From positions 1 through 6,467 of the forward strand of contig JBFWQM010000277.1 in assembly GCA_050249455.1 (NCBI GenBank): 6,467 bases of DNA. The letters are read 5' to 3'. The position numbers and the translations under genes are program-made. The first letter of the stretch is position 1. Each line of letters starts with the position of its first letter. Under the pieces are notes generated by a model, which did not search any database, was not told where the DNA came from, and saw only the letters and a program-made list of their open reading frames with translations. Positions 1 through 6,160 of this stretch are shown one piece after another. Source of the stretch: JBFWQM01 sp050249455. GTDB taxonomy: Bacteria; Pseudomonadota; Alphaproteobacteria; MPNO01; VGEU01.

Positions 1-2
1 TG

Positions 3-650
3 ATGCACGAGGTCGACCCGGCCTATGGCGGGCTGGTGGATCCGCAGCAGCGCGCCGACGTGCAGCGCTGGCGCAAGGCGGAGCGGGCGCGGCTGATCGC
101 GGCCCGCCTGGCGATCCCCGGCGAGGAACGGCGGCGCCAGGGCGAGGCGATCGCCGCGCAGCTCGACGGCCTGCTCGGCGCCGTCGCCGGCCTCACGGTC
201 AGCGCGTACTGGCCGTTCCGCGGCGAGCCGGACCTGCGCGGTTTCCTCGCGCGGGTGGCTGTGCGCGGCGGGCGGACGGCGCTGCCGGTCGTGGTCGCGC
301 CGGGCCGCCCGCTCGTCTTCCGCGCCTGGACGCCGGGCGATCCGACCGAGCCCGGCGTCTGGGACATTCCCGGCCCGGCCGCCGACGCGCCGGCCGTGAC
401 GCCGGACGTGGTGATCGCGCCGGTCGTCGGGTTCGATCCGGCGTGCTTCCGCCTCGGCTATGGCGGCGGCTATTTCGACCGAACGCTCGCCGCGATGGCG
501 CCGCGCCCGCGGGCGATCGGAGTCGGCTACGGCTGCGCGGCGATCCCGACCATCTATCCGCAGCCCCACGACATCCCGATGGACTGGGTGGTGACCGGAG
601 AGGAGGTATACTCGCGCGGTGCGCCAGGGGGCGTAGACGCCGGCGGCTGA
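3..650 (+). CDS. 5-formyltetrahydrofolate cyclo-ligase (5,10-methenyl-THF synthetase)
   Basis: This cytoplasmic enzyme uses ATP to convert 5-formyl-THF to 5,10-methenyl-THF, returning a stored folate form to one-carbon metabolism. The 215-residue protein carries the family signature at residues 142-160 (VGFDPACFRLGYGGGYFDR), whose glycine-rich part binds nucleotide phosphates. It also has YWPFRGEPD at 69-77 and the conserved HDIPMD at 189-194 near the C-terminus. The basic N-terminal helix WRKAERARL (residues 23-31) matches the usual start of the fold. Length is normal or slightly long for the family, with a 20-residue N-terminal extension of the kind I recall from alphaproteobacterial homologues. 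The ATG lies inside TGATG at the window edge, so it may overlap the stop of an upstream gene, but that frame cannot be checked and a start further upstream is not excluded. The last ten residues are glycine-rich and unconserved. The NYN/LOTUS gene follows after 21 bases and is probably co-transcribed. Function is confident from the motifs. Confidence 0.93.
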   Translation: MHEVDPAYGGLVDPQQRADVQRWRKAERARLIAARLAIPGEERRRQGEAIAAQLDGLLGAVAGLTVSAYWPFRGEPDLRGFLARVAVRGGRTALPVVVAPGRPLVFRAWTPGDPTEPGVWDIPGPAADAPAVTPDVVIAPVVGFDPACFRLGYGGGYFDRTLAAMAPRPRAIGVGYGCAAIPTIYPQPHDIPMDWVVTGEEVYSRGAPGGVDAGG

Positions 651-671
651 CGCGCCGGAAGGGGGAATGCG

Positions 672-1451
672 ATGCCAGCCGACGCCCGGTCGCCGCGCCT
701 CGCGGTGCTGATCGACGCCGACAACACCTCGCCGCGCATCGCCGACGGGCTGTTCGAGGAGGTCGCGAAGATGGGCGAGGCCAGCGTGCGCCGCATCTAC
801 GGCGATTTCGCCAGCCCGCGGCTGAACGCGTGGCGCGAGAGCATCCGCAAGCACGCCATCAACCCGCACCAGCAGTTCGCCTACACCACGGGCAAGAACG
901 CCTCCGACATCGCGCTGGTGATCGACGCGATGGACCTGTTGCACAGCGGCCTGTTCGACGGCTTCTGCCTGGTATCGTCGGACAGCGACTTCACCCGGCT
1001 GGCCTCGCGCATCCGCGAGCAGGGCCTCGACGTTTTCGGCTTCGGCGAGCAGAAGACGCCGGAGAGCTTTCGCCAGGCTTGCCGGCGGTTCATCTACACC
1101 GAGAACCTGCTGCCGGGCGCCGTGGCGCCGGACGAGGCCGCGGCGCCCGACGACGAGGTGGCCGTGACGGCCGCCAAGCCGCTGGAGCCGCTGGAGCCTC
1201 CCACTGCGGCGCTTCCAGTGTTGAGGAAAGCCATTGCCCAAATGGACAGCGAGGACGGCTGGGTCGACCTCGGGGCGGTCGGCCAGCGGCTGTCCAACCT
1301 GGCTTCCGATTTCGACCCGCGAACGTTCGGCTCAGGCAAGCTGAGCGACCTCGTCCGCAAGACCGGCGCGTTCGACGTTGATCAGCCGGAAGGCAAGGGC
1401 ATCCGCATCCGGCTCAAGACGGCGCGGCCGCCTCGCGCCGGCGCCAGTTGA
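672..1451 (+). CDS. NYN-domain putative ribonuclease with C-terminal LOTUS/OST-HTH domain
   Basis: The 259-residue protein has two domains. Residues 8-145 form a NYN domain (LabA/DUF88-like, PIN-type nuclease fold). The expected acidic metal-binding residues are visible: VLIDADN (D15, D17), ASDIALVIDAMDLL (D79, D85) and SSDSDF (D104, D106). A proline/alanine/glutamate-rich linker (about 148-181) leads to a winged-helix LOTUS (OST-HTH) domain at about 182-238, with GWVDLGAVGQRL and the FGSGKLSDLVRK pattern. In this family the N-terminal half is thought to cleave or bind RNA and the LOTUS half to recognise RNA, including G-rich structures. The target here is unknown. The start is supported by a GAAGGGGG Shine-Dalgarno-like stretch about seven bases upstream. 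The gene follows the cyclo-ligase by 21 bases, so a shared transcript is likely. Its last 38 bases overlap the end of the convergent TRAP permease gene. The residues encoded there lie beyond the LOTUS core, so the overlap costs no known domain. Domain assignment is confident, but catalysis is inferred. Confidence 0.88.
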   Translation: MPADARSPRLAVLIDADNTSPRIADGLFEEVAKMGEASVRRIYGDFASPRLNAWRESIRKHAINPHQQFAYTTGKNASDIALVIDAMDLLHSGLFDGFCLVSSDSDFTRLASRIREQGLDVFGFGEQKTPESFRQACRRFIYTENLLPGAVAPDEAAAPDDEVAVTAAKPLEPLEPPTAALPVLRKAIAQMDSEDGWVDLGAVGQRLSNLASDFDPRTFGSGKLSDLVRKTGAFDVDQPEGKGIRIRLKTARPPRAGAS

Positions 1452-3408
1452 CCGCGACCGCCGCAACGGCCAGCACGATCCCGACGGTATCGGTGTAGGA
1501 TGGGCGGACGCCGGCGAGCGATTCGACGACCGCGTCGACCAGGCTGGTGAACAAGATCATCAGGCCGGCTACCGTGAACATCGCCCGTTCCGACGCCGTC
1601 ACCCGGCGGAACAGCCAGCCCTGCGCCGCGACGGCCAGGGCGGCGATGCCGATGGCGCTGGTGGCGCATACCCAGACCAGCTCGGTCATCGTGCCGCCGG
1701 GCGGCAGGCGCAGCAGCAGCCCGACGCCGAACGGGTCGAGCACGAACACGAACGGCAGCAGGAACGCCGGCAGGGTGTACTTCCACGCCTGCAGCGTCGT
1801 CCGGTACGGATCGCCGCCGGTGATCGCGGCGGCGGCGAACGGCGACAGCGCTGTCGGCGGCGACACCTCCGACAGAACCGCGAAATAGAAGATGAACATG
1901 TGCGCGGCGTAGTCCGGCACGCCGAGCTGGATAAGCGCCGGCGCGGCGATCACCGCGCAGATGATGTAGGACGCGGTGACCGGCACCGCCAGCCCGACGA
2001 TCCACACGATCAGCGCGGTGTAGAGCGCGGTGAGCAGCAGGCTGCCGCCGGCATACTGGATCGCGATGGCGCTGAACTTGAGGCCGAGGCCGGTCAAGGT
2101 GACGATGCCGACGATGATGCCGGCGGCGGCGCAGGTCGCGGCGGTGCCCAGCACCGAGAGCGTGCCGCCGGCCAGCGCCGTCCACAGCCGGCCCGGCCAC
2201 AGCGCGGTGTCGCGCCGCATGAAGCTGACGGCGACCGCGAGCACGGTGGCCCAGAACACCGCCAGCACCGGCGTGAAGCCCAGCACCATCAGCACGATGA
2301 TCGAGACCAGCGAGGTGAAGTGGAAGCCGTAGTCGCGGGTCAGGACCCACAGGCTCTGGCGCTCCATCGTCACCGCCGCGCGGCCGCCGTGCTTGCGGCT
2401 GTCGAGCTCCACCATCACGAACAGCCCGAGGTAGTAGAGGCAGGTCGGGATCAGCGCCATCCAGATGACGTCGAGGTAGGAGATCTTGAGGAACTCGGCG
2501 ATCAGGAACGCCGCGGCGCCCAGCACCGGCGGCGACAGGATCGCCCCCATGCCGCCGGCCGCCAGCAGCCCGCCGGCGTCGTTGCGCCCGTAGCCGGCCT
2601 TGGCGAGCATCGGGTAGGCGACCGAGCCCAGGGTGACGGTGGTGGCGACGCCCGATCCCGACGGCCCGCCGAGCAGGAAAGAGGCCAGCACCACCGAGCG
2701 GCCGCCGCTGGACGCCTTGCCGCCCATCGCCGAGAACGAGAAGTCGATGAAGAACTTGCCGGCGCCGGAATGCTGCAGCACCGCGCCGAAGATGGTGAAC
2801 AGGATGATCAGGCTGGAGGAGACGTCCACGGCGGTGCCGAAGATGCCCTCCAAGGTCATGTAGAGGTGGCCGACCAGGCGGTCGACGTCGTAGCCGCGGT
2901 GCGTCCACGGCGCCGGAAGCGCCGGCCCGGCGAGCCCGTAGGCGACGAACAGCAGCGCGACGCCGGGCATGATCCAGCCGGTCGACCGCCGCGTCGCCTC
3001 CAGCACCAGGACGATGAGGGCGATGCCGAACGCCTTGTCCCAGCCGTTCGGCGTGGTGTTGCGGTCGGTGAAGTCGTCGCCGCCGTGCAACATGTAGGCG
3101 ACGACGGCGACGGCGAGCGCCGCGGCGAGGACGTCCCACCACTTGATCCGGTGGCGCAGCCGCGGGGCCGCCGGGAAATAGAGGAAGATCAGCACCAGCA
3201 CCAGCGCGACATGGACTGGCCGCAGGGTCTGGGTCGGCACCACGTCGTAGGCGGCGTAGAGGTGGAAGAGCGAGGTCAGCACCGCGAGGCCGCTCGCCGC
3301 CCAGCCGAGCCAGCCGCGCAGCCGGTGGGTGACGCCTTCCTCCTGCTCGACGTAGGCGGCGGCCTTCTCCAGCGCGTCGTCGGAGACTTCGGGCGGACGG
3401 CCGGTCAT
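1414..3408 (-). CDS. TRAP transporter fused permease, TAXI type (4TM-12TM)
   Basis: This inner-membrane permease of a tripartite ATP-independent periplasmic transporter should import a solute delivered by the binding protein encoded just upstream (3587-4570), driven by an ion gradient. The 664-residue length and many hydrophobic helices fit a fusion of the small (DctQ-like) and large (DctM-like) subunits, as usual for TAXI systems. The N-terminal part (to about residue 165) supplies the first helices. The large-subunit core contains GGPSGSGVATTVTLGSVAYP (about 247-266), then GGMGAILSPPVLGAAAFLIAE (about 285-305). Late in the core comes FYFAVLSEVSPPTALSPFAA (about 506-525). After about residue 570 there is a small extra membrane domain resembling the DUF3394 tail of this family. 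The N-terminus (DALEKAAAYVEQEEG) looks like family members, which favours this ATG although no good Shine-Dalgarno precedes it. The 3' end overlaps the NYN gene by 38 bases. The substrate cannot be read from the sequence. Confidence 0.94.
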   Translation of the reverse strand: MTGRPPEVSDDALEKAAAYVEQEEGVTHRLRGWLGWAASGLAVLTSLFHLYAAYDVVPTQTLRPVHVALVLVLIFLYFPAAPRLRHRIKWWDVLAAALAVAVVAYMLHGGDDFTDRNTTPNGWDKAFGIALIVLVLEATRRSTGWIMPGVALLFVAYGLAGPALPAPWTHRGYDVDRLVGHLYMTLEGIFGTAVDVSSSLIILFTIFGAVLQHSGAGKFFIDFSFSAMGGKASSGGRSVVLASFLLGGPSGSGVATTVTLGSVAYPMLAKAGYGRNDAGGLLAAGGMGAILSPPVLGAAAFLIAEFLKISYLDVIWMALIPTCLYYLGLFVMVELDSRKHGGRAAVTMERQSLWVLTRDYGFHFTSLVSIIVLMVLGFTPVLAVFWATVLAVAVSFMRRDTALWPGRLWTALAGGTLSVLGTAATCAAAGIIVGIVTLTGLGLKFSAIAIQYAGGSLLLTALYTALIVWIVGLAVPVTASYIICAVIAAPALIQLGVPDYAAHMFIFYFAVLSEVSPPTALSPFAAAAITGGDPYRTTLQAWKYTLPAFLLPFVFVLDPFGVGLLLRLPPGGTMTELVWVCATSAIGIAALAVAAQGWLFRRVTASERAMFTVAGLMILFTSLVDAVVESLAGVRPSYTDTVGIVLAVAAVAVNWRRREAAAPS

Positions 3409-3586
3409 GGGGCGCGGTGCGCCGGCTCGGCGATCGACCGGCGACGAGGCCGTTCCCGCACCTCACCTCGACCCTCGCCGCCCCGCGGGGCGGCGAGGGC
3501 GCGTGCGCAGAGGGCGGGCGAGGCGGGGGCAGCCGCGGAAAAGCACCGGAACGACAAGGCGACCGTCAACCAGGCGAGGCCTCGGG
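3409..3586. other. Intercistronic spacer within the TRAP transporter operon
   Basis: This is 178 bases between the stop of the binding-protein gene and the start of the permease gene, both read on the minus strand. No convincing gene lies here: open frames across it are low-complexity, arginine-rich shadows. Its main content is the palindromic element at 3472-3499. No clear Shine-Dalgarno is seen next to the permease ATG, and the bases just upstream on the minus strand read GCACCGCGCCCC. The spacer is long for two genes that must be made together, which suggests repeat insertion, RNA processing or partial termination between them. Confidence 0.7.
3461..3523. repeat. REP-like palindromic intergenic element
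   Basis: The core at 3472-3499 is a perfect 28-bp palindrome with no loop bases, built from CCCTCGCCGCCCCG and its complement. Looser outer arms (CCTCACCTCG at 3461-3470 and CGGGCGAGG at 3515-3523) extend the symmetry imperfectly. This layout resembles the dispersed palindromic elements common between genes in GC-rich Proteobacteria. When such elements are translated by mistake they give peptides like the LAAPRGGEGRGEVR readable here on the minus strand. In RNA it would form a very stable hairpin after the binding-protein message. No U-tract follows on the minus strand, so it is not a standard terminator. Membership of a repeat family is inferred, since only one copy lies in this window. Confidence 0.65.
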
Positions 3587-4570
3587 TCAGTTCACCTTCA
3601 CGCCCTGCTCGGCGAGGTACTTGATCGCCCCGGGGTGGAAGGGGACGGGCGAATTGGCCTGGCGCTGGTTGTCCAGCTTGAACTCCTGCGACTGCTTGTG
3701 GACGGCGACCATCTCGGCCTTCTTGTCCATCAGCGTCTTCACGACGGTGTAGGCGACGTCGTCGGGCATCGACGCCGGCGCGACCAGGATGTTCCACACG
3801 GTGGCAATCTGCGCCGCCTTGTCCTGGCCGGGATAGGTGCCGGCGGGAATGGTGCCCGCGGCGTAGAGCGGGCCGTACTTCTGGTTCATCTTGGCGACCA
3901 CGTCGGCATGGTCGACCAGGACCAGCTTCGTGCCCGGCGTCGCGGCGAGGTCGGTGACGCCGGCGGTCGGCAGGCCGCCGACCCAGAAATAGGCGTCGAT
4001 CTTGCGGTCCTTGACCGCGTTGGTCGATTCCGCGACACCCAGGCGCTCGCGCCGCATGTCCTTGTCCTTGTCGAGCCCAGCGGCCTCGATCACCCGGAAC
4101 GCCATCACCTCGGTCGCGCTGCCGGGCGAGCCGGTGGACACCCGCTTGCCCTTGAGGTCGGCGATCTTCGCCACCCCGGTGCCTTCGACGGAGACGATGT
4201 GCATGTTGTTGGGATAGAGCACGAACAGCGCGCGGTGCTCGACCTTGTTGCCCTTGAACTTGTCGTCCCCGCGCGCGGCGTCGAGGCTCGCGTCGGCCAT
4301 GGTGAAGGCGATCTCGGCCTTGCCGGCGCCGATCAGCTTCAGGTTGTCCACCGACCCGCCGGTCACCTCCGCCGTGGCCTGCCAGCCCGGCACCGACTTC
4401 GACAGGATGTTGGCGAGGCCGCCGCCCAGCGGGTAGTAGACCCCGCCCGTCCCGCCGGTGGCGATGGACAGGGTACGGCTGCCCTGCGCGGCCGCCGGCA
4501 CGGCGGCCAGCGCGACGCCCGCCAGCACGGCAACGGCGGCGGCGAGCAGGCGCGTCGTCGAATGAAGCAT
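3587..4570 (-). CDS. TRAP transporter solute-binding protein, TAXI family
   Basis: This periplasmic binding protein should capture a small solute and hand it to the fused permease encoded downstream (1414-3408). The 327-residue length is typical. A signal peptide is clear: basic TTR near the start, a hydrophobic run (about residues 8-25), and probable cleavage after VPAAA at about 28/29. The mature part opens with the family pattern LSIATGGTGGVYYPLG (34-49). It continues with GGSVDNLKLIGAGKAEIAF (71-89), STGSPGSATE (145-154) and DAYFWVGGLPT (192-202), and ends with FHPGAIKYLAEQGV (311-324), all characteristic of TAXI proteins. A start 16 codons earlier is possible, but GGGAG lies seven bases before this ATG and the signal peptide then begins correctly, so this start is preferred. 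It is the first gene of the transporter operon and is divergent from the cytochrome c gene. Ligands known in the family include glutamate-like compounds. The ligand here is unknown. Confidence 0.94.
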   Translation of the reverse strand: MLHSTTRLLAAAVAVLAGVALAAVPAAAQGSRTLSIATGGTGGVYYPLGGGLANILSKSVPGWQATAEVTGGSVDNLKLIGAGKAEIAFTMADASLDAARGDDKFKGNKVEHRALFVLYPNNMHIVSVEGTGVAKIADLKGKRVSTGSPGSATEVMAFRVIEAAGLDKDKDMRRERLGVAESTNAVKDRKIDAYFWVGGLPTAGVTDLAATPGTKLVLVDHADVVAKMNQKYGPLYAAGTIPAGTYPGQDKAAQIATVWNILVAPASMPDDVAYTVVKTLMDKKAEMVAVHKQSQEFKLDNQRQANSPVPFHPGAIKYLAEQGVKVN

Positions 4571-4651
4571 CGGAAACTCCCTGTGCGTGTATTGAGGTCT
4601 TGCGCGGCAACTTGTCACGCCGCTCGGCGCATTGTCGAGTTAAGATGCGCC
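4571..4651. promoter_or_regulatory. Divergent spacer between TRAP operon and cytochrome c gene
   Basis: These 81 bases must hold the promoters, or at least the leaders, of two divergent genes. The only clear element is the minus-strand Shine-Dalgarno GGGAG (4578-4582) of the binding-protein gene. On the plus strand TTGTCA at 4612-4617 resembles a -35 box, but no good -10 box stands at the right distance. A small imperfect inverted pair, TTGC-GCG-GCAA at 4600-4610, could be an operator but is weak. I cannot name a regulator. Confidence 0.45.
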
Positions 4652-4972
4652 ATGCGCAACGTGGTGATCTTCCTGACGTTCCTCGCCTTCTCCGCCGCGG
4701 CGCAAGGCGAGATGCTGCCCGGCGATCCGCAGGAGGGCGCCGCGCTGGCGCAGCGGCTGTGCGCCGGCTGCCATGACGTTTCGCCGGGCCGCGCGCTCGA
4801 CCGCGTCGCCGTCGCGCCGAGCTTCCGGATCGTCGCCGAACGTCCGGCGACGACGTCGCTCAGCCTGCGGGTGTTCCTGTGGACCCCGCACGCCGACATG
4901 CCCGACGTCATGCTCACCCCCGAGCAGGTCGATGCGGTCGCCAGCTACATCCTGAGCCTGCGCGAGCGCTGA
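4652..4972 (+). CDS. Small exported monohaem c-type cytochrome
   Basis: This is a 106-residue electron-carrier protein expected in the periplasm, where haem is attached covalently. The N-terminus (MRNVVIFLTFLAFSAAAQG) is a short signal peptide with probable cleavage near residue 19. The haem-binding motif CAGCH is at residues 37-41, with H41 as the proximal axial ligand. The probable distal ligand is M83 within HADMPDVMLTPEQ, which matches the usual HxxMPxxxLT pattern of class I cytochromes c. The final helix DAVASYILSLRER also fits. The start is chosen because it gives a signal peptide. Starts further upstream in this frame would add unconserved sequence over the neighbouring gene. The Shine-Dalgarno is weak. 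Its redox partners are not in the window. It is divergent from the transporter and separated from the RTX gene by 254 bases, so it is probably transcribed alone. The fold is confident, the physiological role unknown. Confidence 0.9.
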   Translation: MRNVVIFLTFLAFSAAAQGEMLPGDPQEGAALAQRLCAGCHDVSPGRALDRVAVAPSFRIVAERPATTSLSLRVFLWTPHADMPDVMLTPEQVDAVASYILSLRER

Positions 4973-5226
4973 CGCACGCCGGCTGCGCGGTATTTCGTCT
5001 CGAATGCTGCGCGCAAACCAGATTTAAAAAGCGATCAATTTTAACGAAACAACGTCATGTCACGGCGAAGTCAAAGCTGTGACCTGCGGCCGTTCGTAAA
5101 GATCAAATCCCGCGTTTTACTTCACGTTAAGAGATGGCCGCCCATGATCGCCGCGGTTGGAAACGGTGACGGGGCGGGTGGGCCACGCGCCGGGGCGTAG
5201 TAACAGTTACAGAGTTGGGGTGAGCG
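4973..5226 (+). promoter_or_regulatory. Non-coding region upstream of the RTX gene, with AT-rich core
   Basis: This gap has no supported gene. Its middle (about 5018-5130) is strikingly AT-rich against the GC-rich background, with runs such as ATTTAAAAAGCG and ATTTTAACGAAAC, which suggests a promoter or regulator-binding region for the RTX gene. GCTGCGCG occurs twice (4982-4989 and 5006-5013). GTCAC at 5059-5063 and GTGAC at 5079-5083 form a spaced inverted pair. GATCAA recurs in the core, and TTAACG/CGTTAA occur as an inverted pair at its two ends. The Shine-Dalgarno of the RTX gene is GGGGTGAG at 5217-5224. I see no -35/-10 pair good enough to place a promoter, and no convincing terminator for the cytochrome gene. 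Confidence 0.5.
5200..5210. promoter_or_regulatory. Short perfect inverted repeat before the RTX start
   Basis: GTAAC-A-GTTAC is an 11-base inverted repeat ending 16 bases before the RTX ATG and just upstream of its Shine-Dalgarno. It could be an operator half-site pair, or a small hairpin in the leader RNA affecting ribosome access. It is short enough to occur by chance, so this is a tentative call. Confidence 0.25.
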
Positions 5227-6153
5227 ATGGCTACGGTTGCGGGTGGCAACTCGGACGACTTTCTCGACGGCACGAAAAAGGCAGACACGATCACGGGCGG
5301 CGGCGGCGACGACATCATCAACGGCAAGGGCGGCAGCGACGTCCTTTCCGGCGATGACGGCAACGACGTCCTGTCCGGCAGTTGCGGCGCCGACACGATC
5401 AACGGCGGCAACGGCGACGACTTCATCGACGGCGGATCCGGCAACGACGTCCTGAACGGCGGCGCCGGCAACGACATGATCTTCGGCAGCACCGGCAATG
5501 ACGTCCTGCAGGGCGGCACCGGCGACGACTACCTCGACGCCGGCGACGGCGACGACACGCTGCAGGGCGGCGACGGCGCCGACAACATGTTCGGCGGCAA
5601 GGGCAACGACGTCCTGCAGGGCGGCGAGGGCGACGACTACCTCGACGGCGGCGACGGCAACGACAGCATGCAGGGCAATGGCGGCAACGACATCATGCTC
5701 GGCGGCAAGGGCAACGACGTCCTCGACGGCGGCGCCGGCGACGACATCCTCGACGGCGGGGCCGGCAACGATTCGCTGGTCGGCGGCGACGGCTCGGACA
5801 TCCTGCTCGGCGGCGCCGGCAGCGACTTCCTGAACGGCGGCAACGGCGACGACATCCTTGCCGGCGGCGCCGGCAACGACACCATGACCGGCGGGGCGGG
5901 CAACGACACCTTCCAGTTCACCGGCGGCGGCGGCCAGGACATGGTCCTCGGCTTCGGCGACGGCGACATGCTGGAGATCGCCCGCCACATCAACGGCACG
6001 CACATCGAGGACGCGGCTGACGTTGCCGCGCGCGCCAAGCTGGGCGGCGGCGGCGTCATCATCGACCTCGGCGCCGGCGACAAGGTGACGATCGTGGGTC
6101 TCAGCCTGGACGATCTCAAGGCCGACCCCGACCACTACATCATCGTGAGCTGA
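5227..6153 (+). CDS. Stand-alone RTX calcium-binding protein with type I secretion-like C-terminus
   Basis: This 308-residue, very acidic protein is probably secreted by a type I system and folded outside the cell by calcium. After only five residues (MATVA) come 25 uninterrupted nonapeptides (residues 6-230) of the RTX form GGxGxDxUx. Asp is present at position 6 of all 25 units and at 45 positions in the array. Such units form parallel beta-rolls that bind Ca2+ between turns. Residues 231-308 match the non-repeat tail of RTX exoproteins: QDMVLGFGDGDMLEI, then GGGVIIDLGAGDKVTIVGLSLDDL, ending DPDHYIIVS with small hydrophobic terminal residues. No N-terminal signal peptide and no enzymatic, adhesive or pore-forming domain exists. 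Unit 2 (GTKKADTIT) is degenerate, and unit 6 holds the only cysteine (C53). Units group in fours (see the 108-bp repeat). Start: GGGGTGAG precedes the ATG. The gene is monocistronic by its terminator. No transporter genes are nearby. Role unknown: surface layer, matrix or Ca2+ binding are possible. Confidence 0.9.
   Translation: MATVAGGNSDDFLDGTKKADTITGGGGDDIINGKGGSDVLSGDDGNDVLSGSCGADTINGGNGDDFIDGGSGNDVLNGGAGNDMIFGSTGNDVLQGGTGDDYLDAGDGDDTLQGGDGADNMFGGKGNDVLQGGEGDDYLDGGDGNDSMQGNGGNDIMLGGKGNDVLDGGAGDDILDGGAGNDSLVGGDGSDILLGGAGSDFLNGGNGDDILAGGAGNDTMTGGAGNDTFQFTGGGGQDMVLGFGDGDMLEIARHINGTHIEDAADVAARAKLGGGGVIIDLGAGDKVTIVGLSLDDLKADPDHYIIVS
5242..5916 (+). repeat. Tandem 27-bp coding repeat, 25 units
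   Basis: These 675 bases encode the 25 RTX nonapeptides without any insertion or gap. Codon choice inside the units is uniform (GGC for glycine, GAC for aspartate, AAC for asparagine), so the DNA itself is strongly periodic. This makes the tract a candidate for unit gain or loss by slippage or recombination, and a place where short-read assemblies may collapse or expand copies. Confidence 0.9.
5269..5916 (+). repeat. Higher-order 108-bp repeat (six blocks of four RTX units)
   Basis: Units 2-25 fall into six blocks of four, each 36 residues. The second unit of each block carries the GDD(I/F/Y)(I/L) core, mostly ending in D or N (GGGGDDIIN, GGNGDDFID, GGTGDDYLD, GGEGDDYLD, GGAGDDILD, GGNGDDILA). 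At DNA level the match is strongest in the middle. The 25 bases beginning at 5591 recur exactly at 5699, and the 17 bases beginning at 5500 recur at 5608. Both offsets are exactly 108. This suggests growth by duplication of four-unit segments, with the outer blocks older and more diverged. Confidence 0.7.
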
Positions 6154-6160
6154 CGACCCC

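Noticed and set aside
3472..3499. Palindrome as a rho-independent terminator of the binding-protein gene
   Set aside because: No T-tract follows on either strand, and the permease needed by the same transporter lies downstream, so a repeat or stability element fits better.
1378..3624. 748-codon open frame on the plus strand opposite the TRAP permease
   Set aside because: It is arginine-, glutamine- and aspartate-rich with no domain. It is a shadow of the high-GC permease gene, whose motifs are clear on the other strand.
3405..4610. Minus-strand frame overlapping the TAXI binding-protein gene in another phase
   Set aside because: It is arginine/glycine-rich with no motif, while the correct phase has a signal peptide and TAXI signatures.
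4571..4618. Longer binding-protein start 16 codons upstream
   Set aside because: The extra residues are polar and precede a normal signal peptide. GGGAG is correctly placed for the ATG at 4570.
3407..4651. Upstream extension of the cytochrome c frame across the binding-protein gene
   Set aside because: The extension is antisense to the well-supported TAXI protein and would remove the signal peptide. Only the part from 4652 is credible.
5059..5083. GTCAC/GTGAC inverted pair as a CRP-type site
   Set aside because: The half-sites are in the opposite order and at the wrong spacing for a CRP/FNR site (TGTGA-N6-TCACA).
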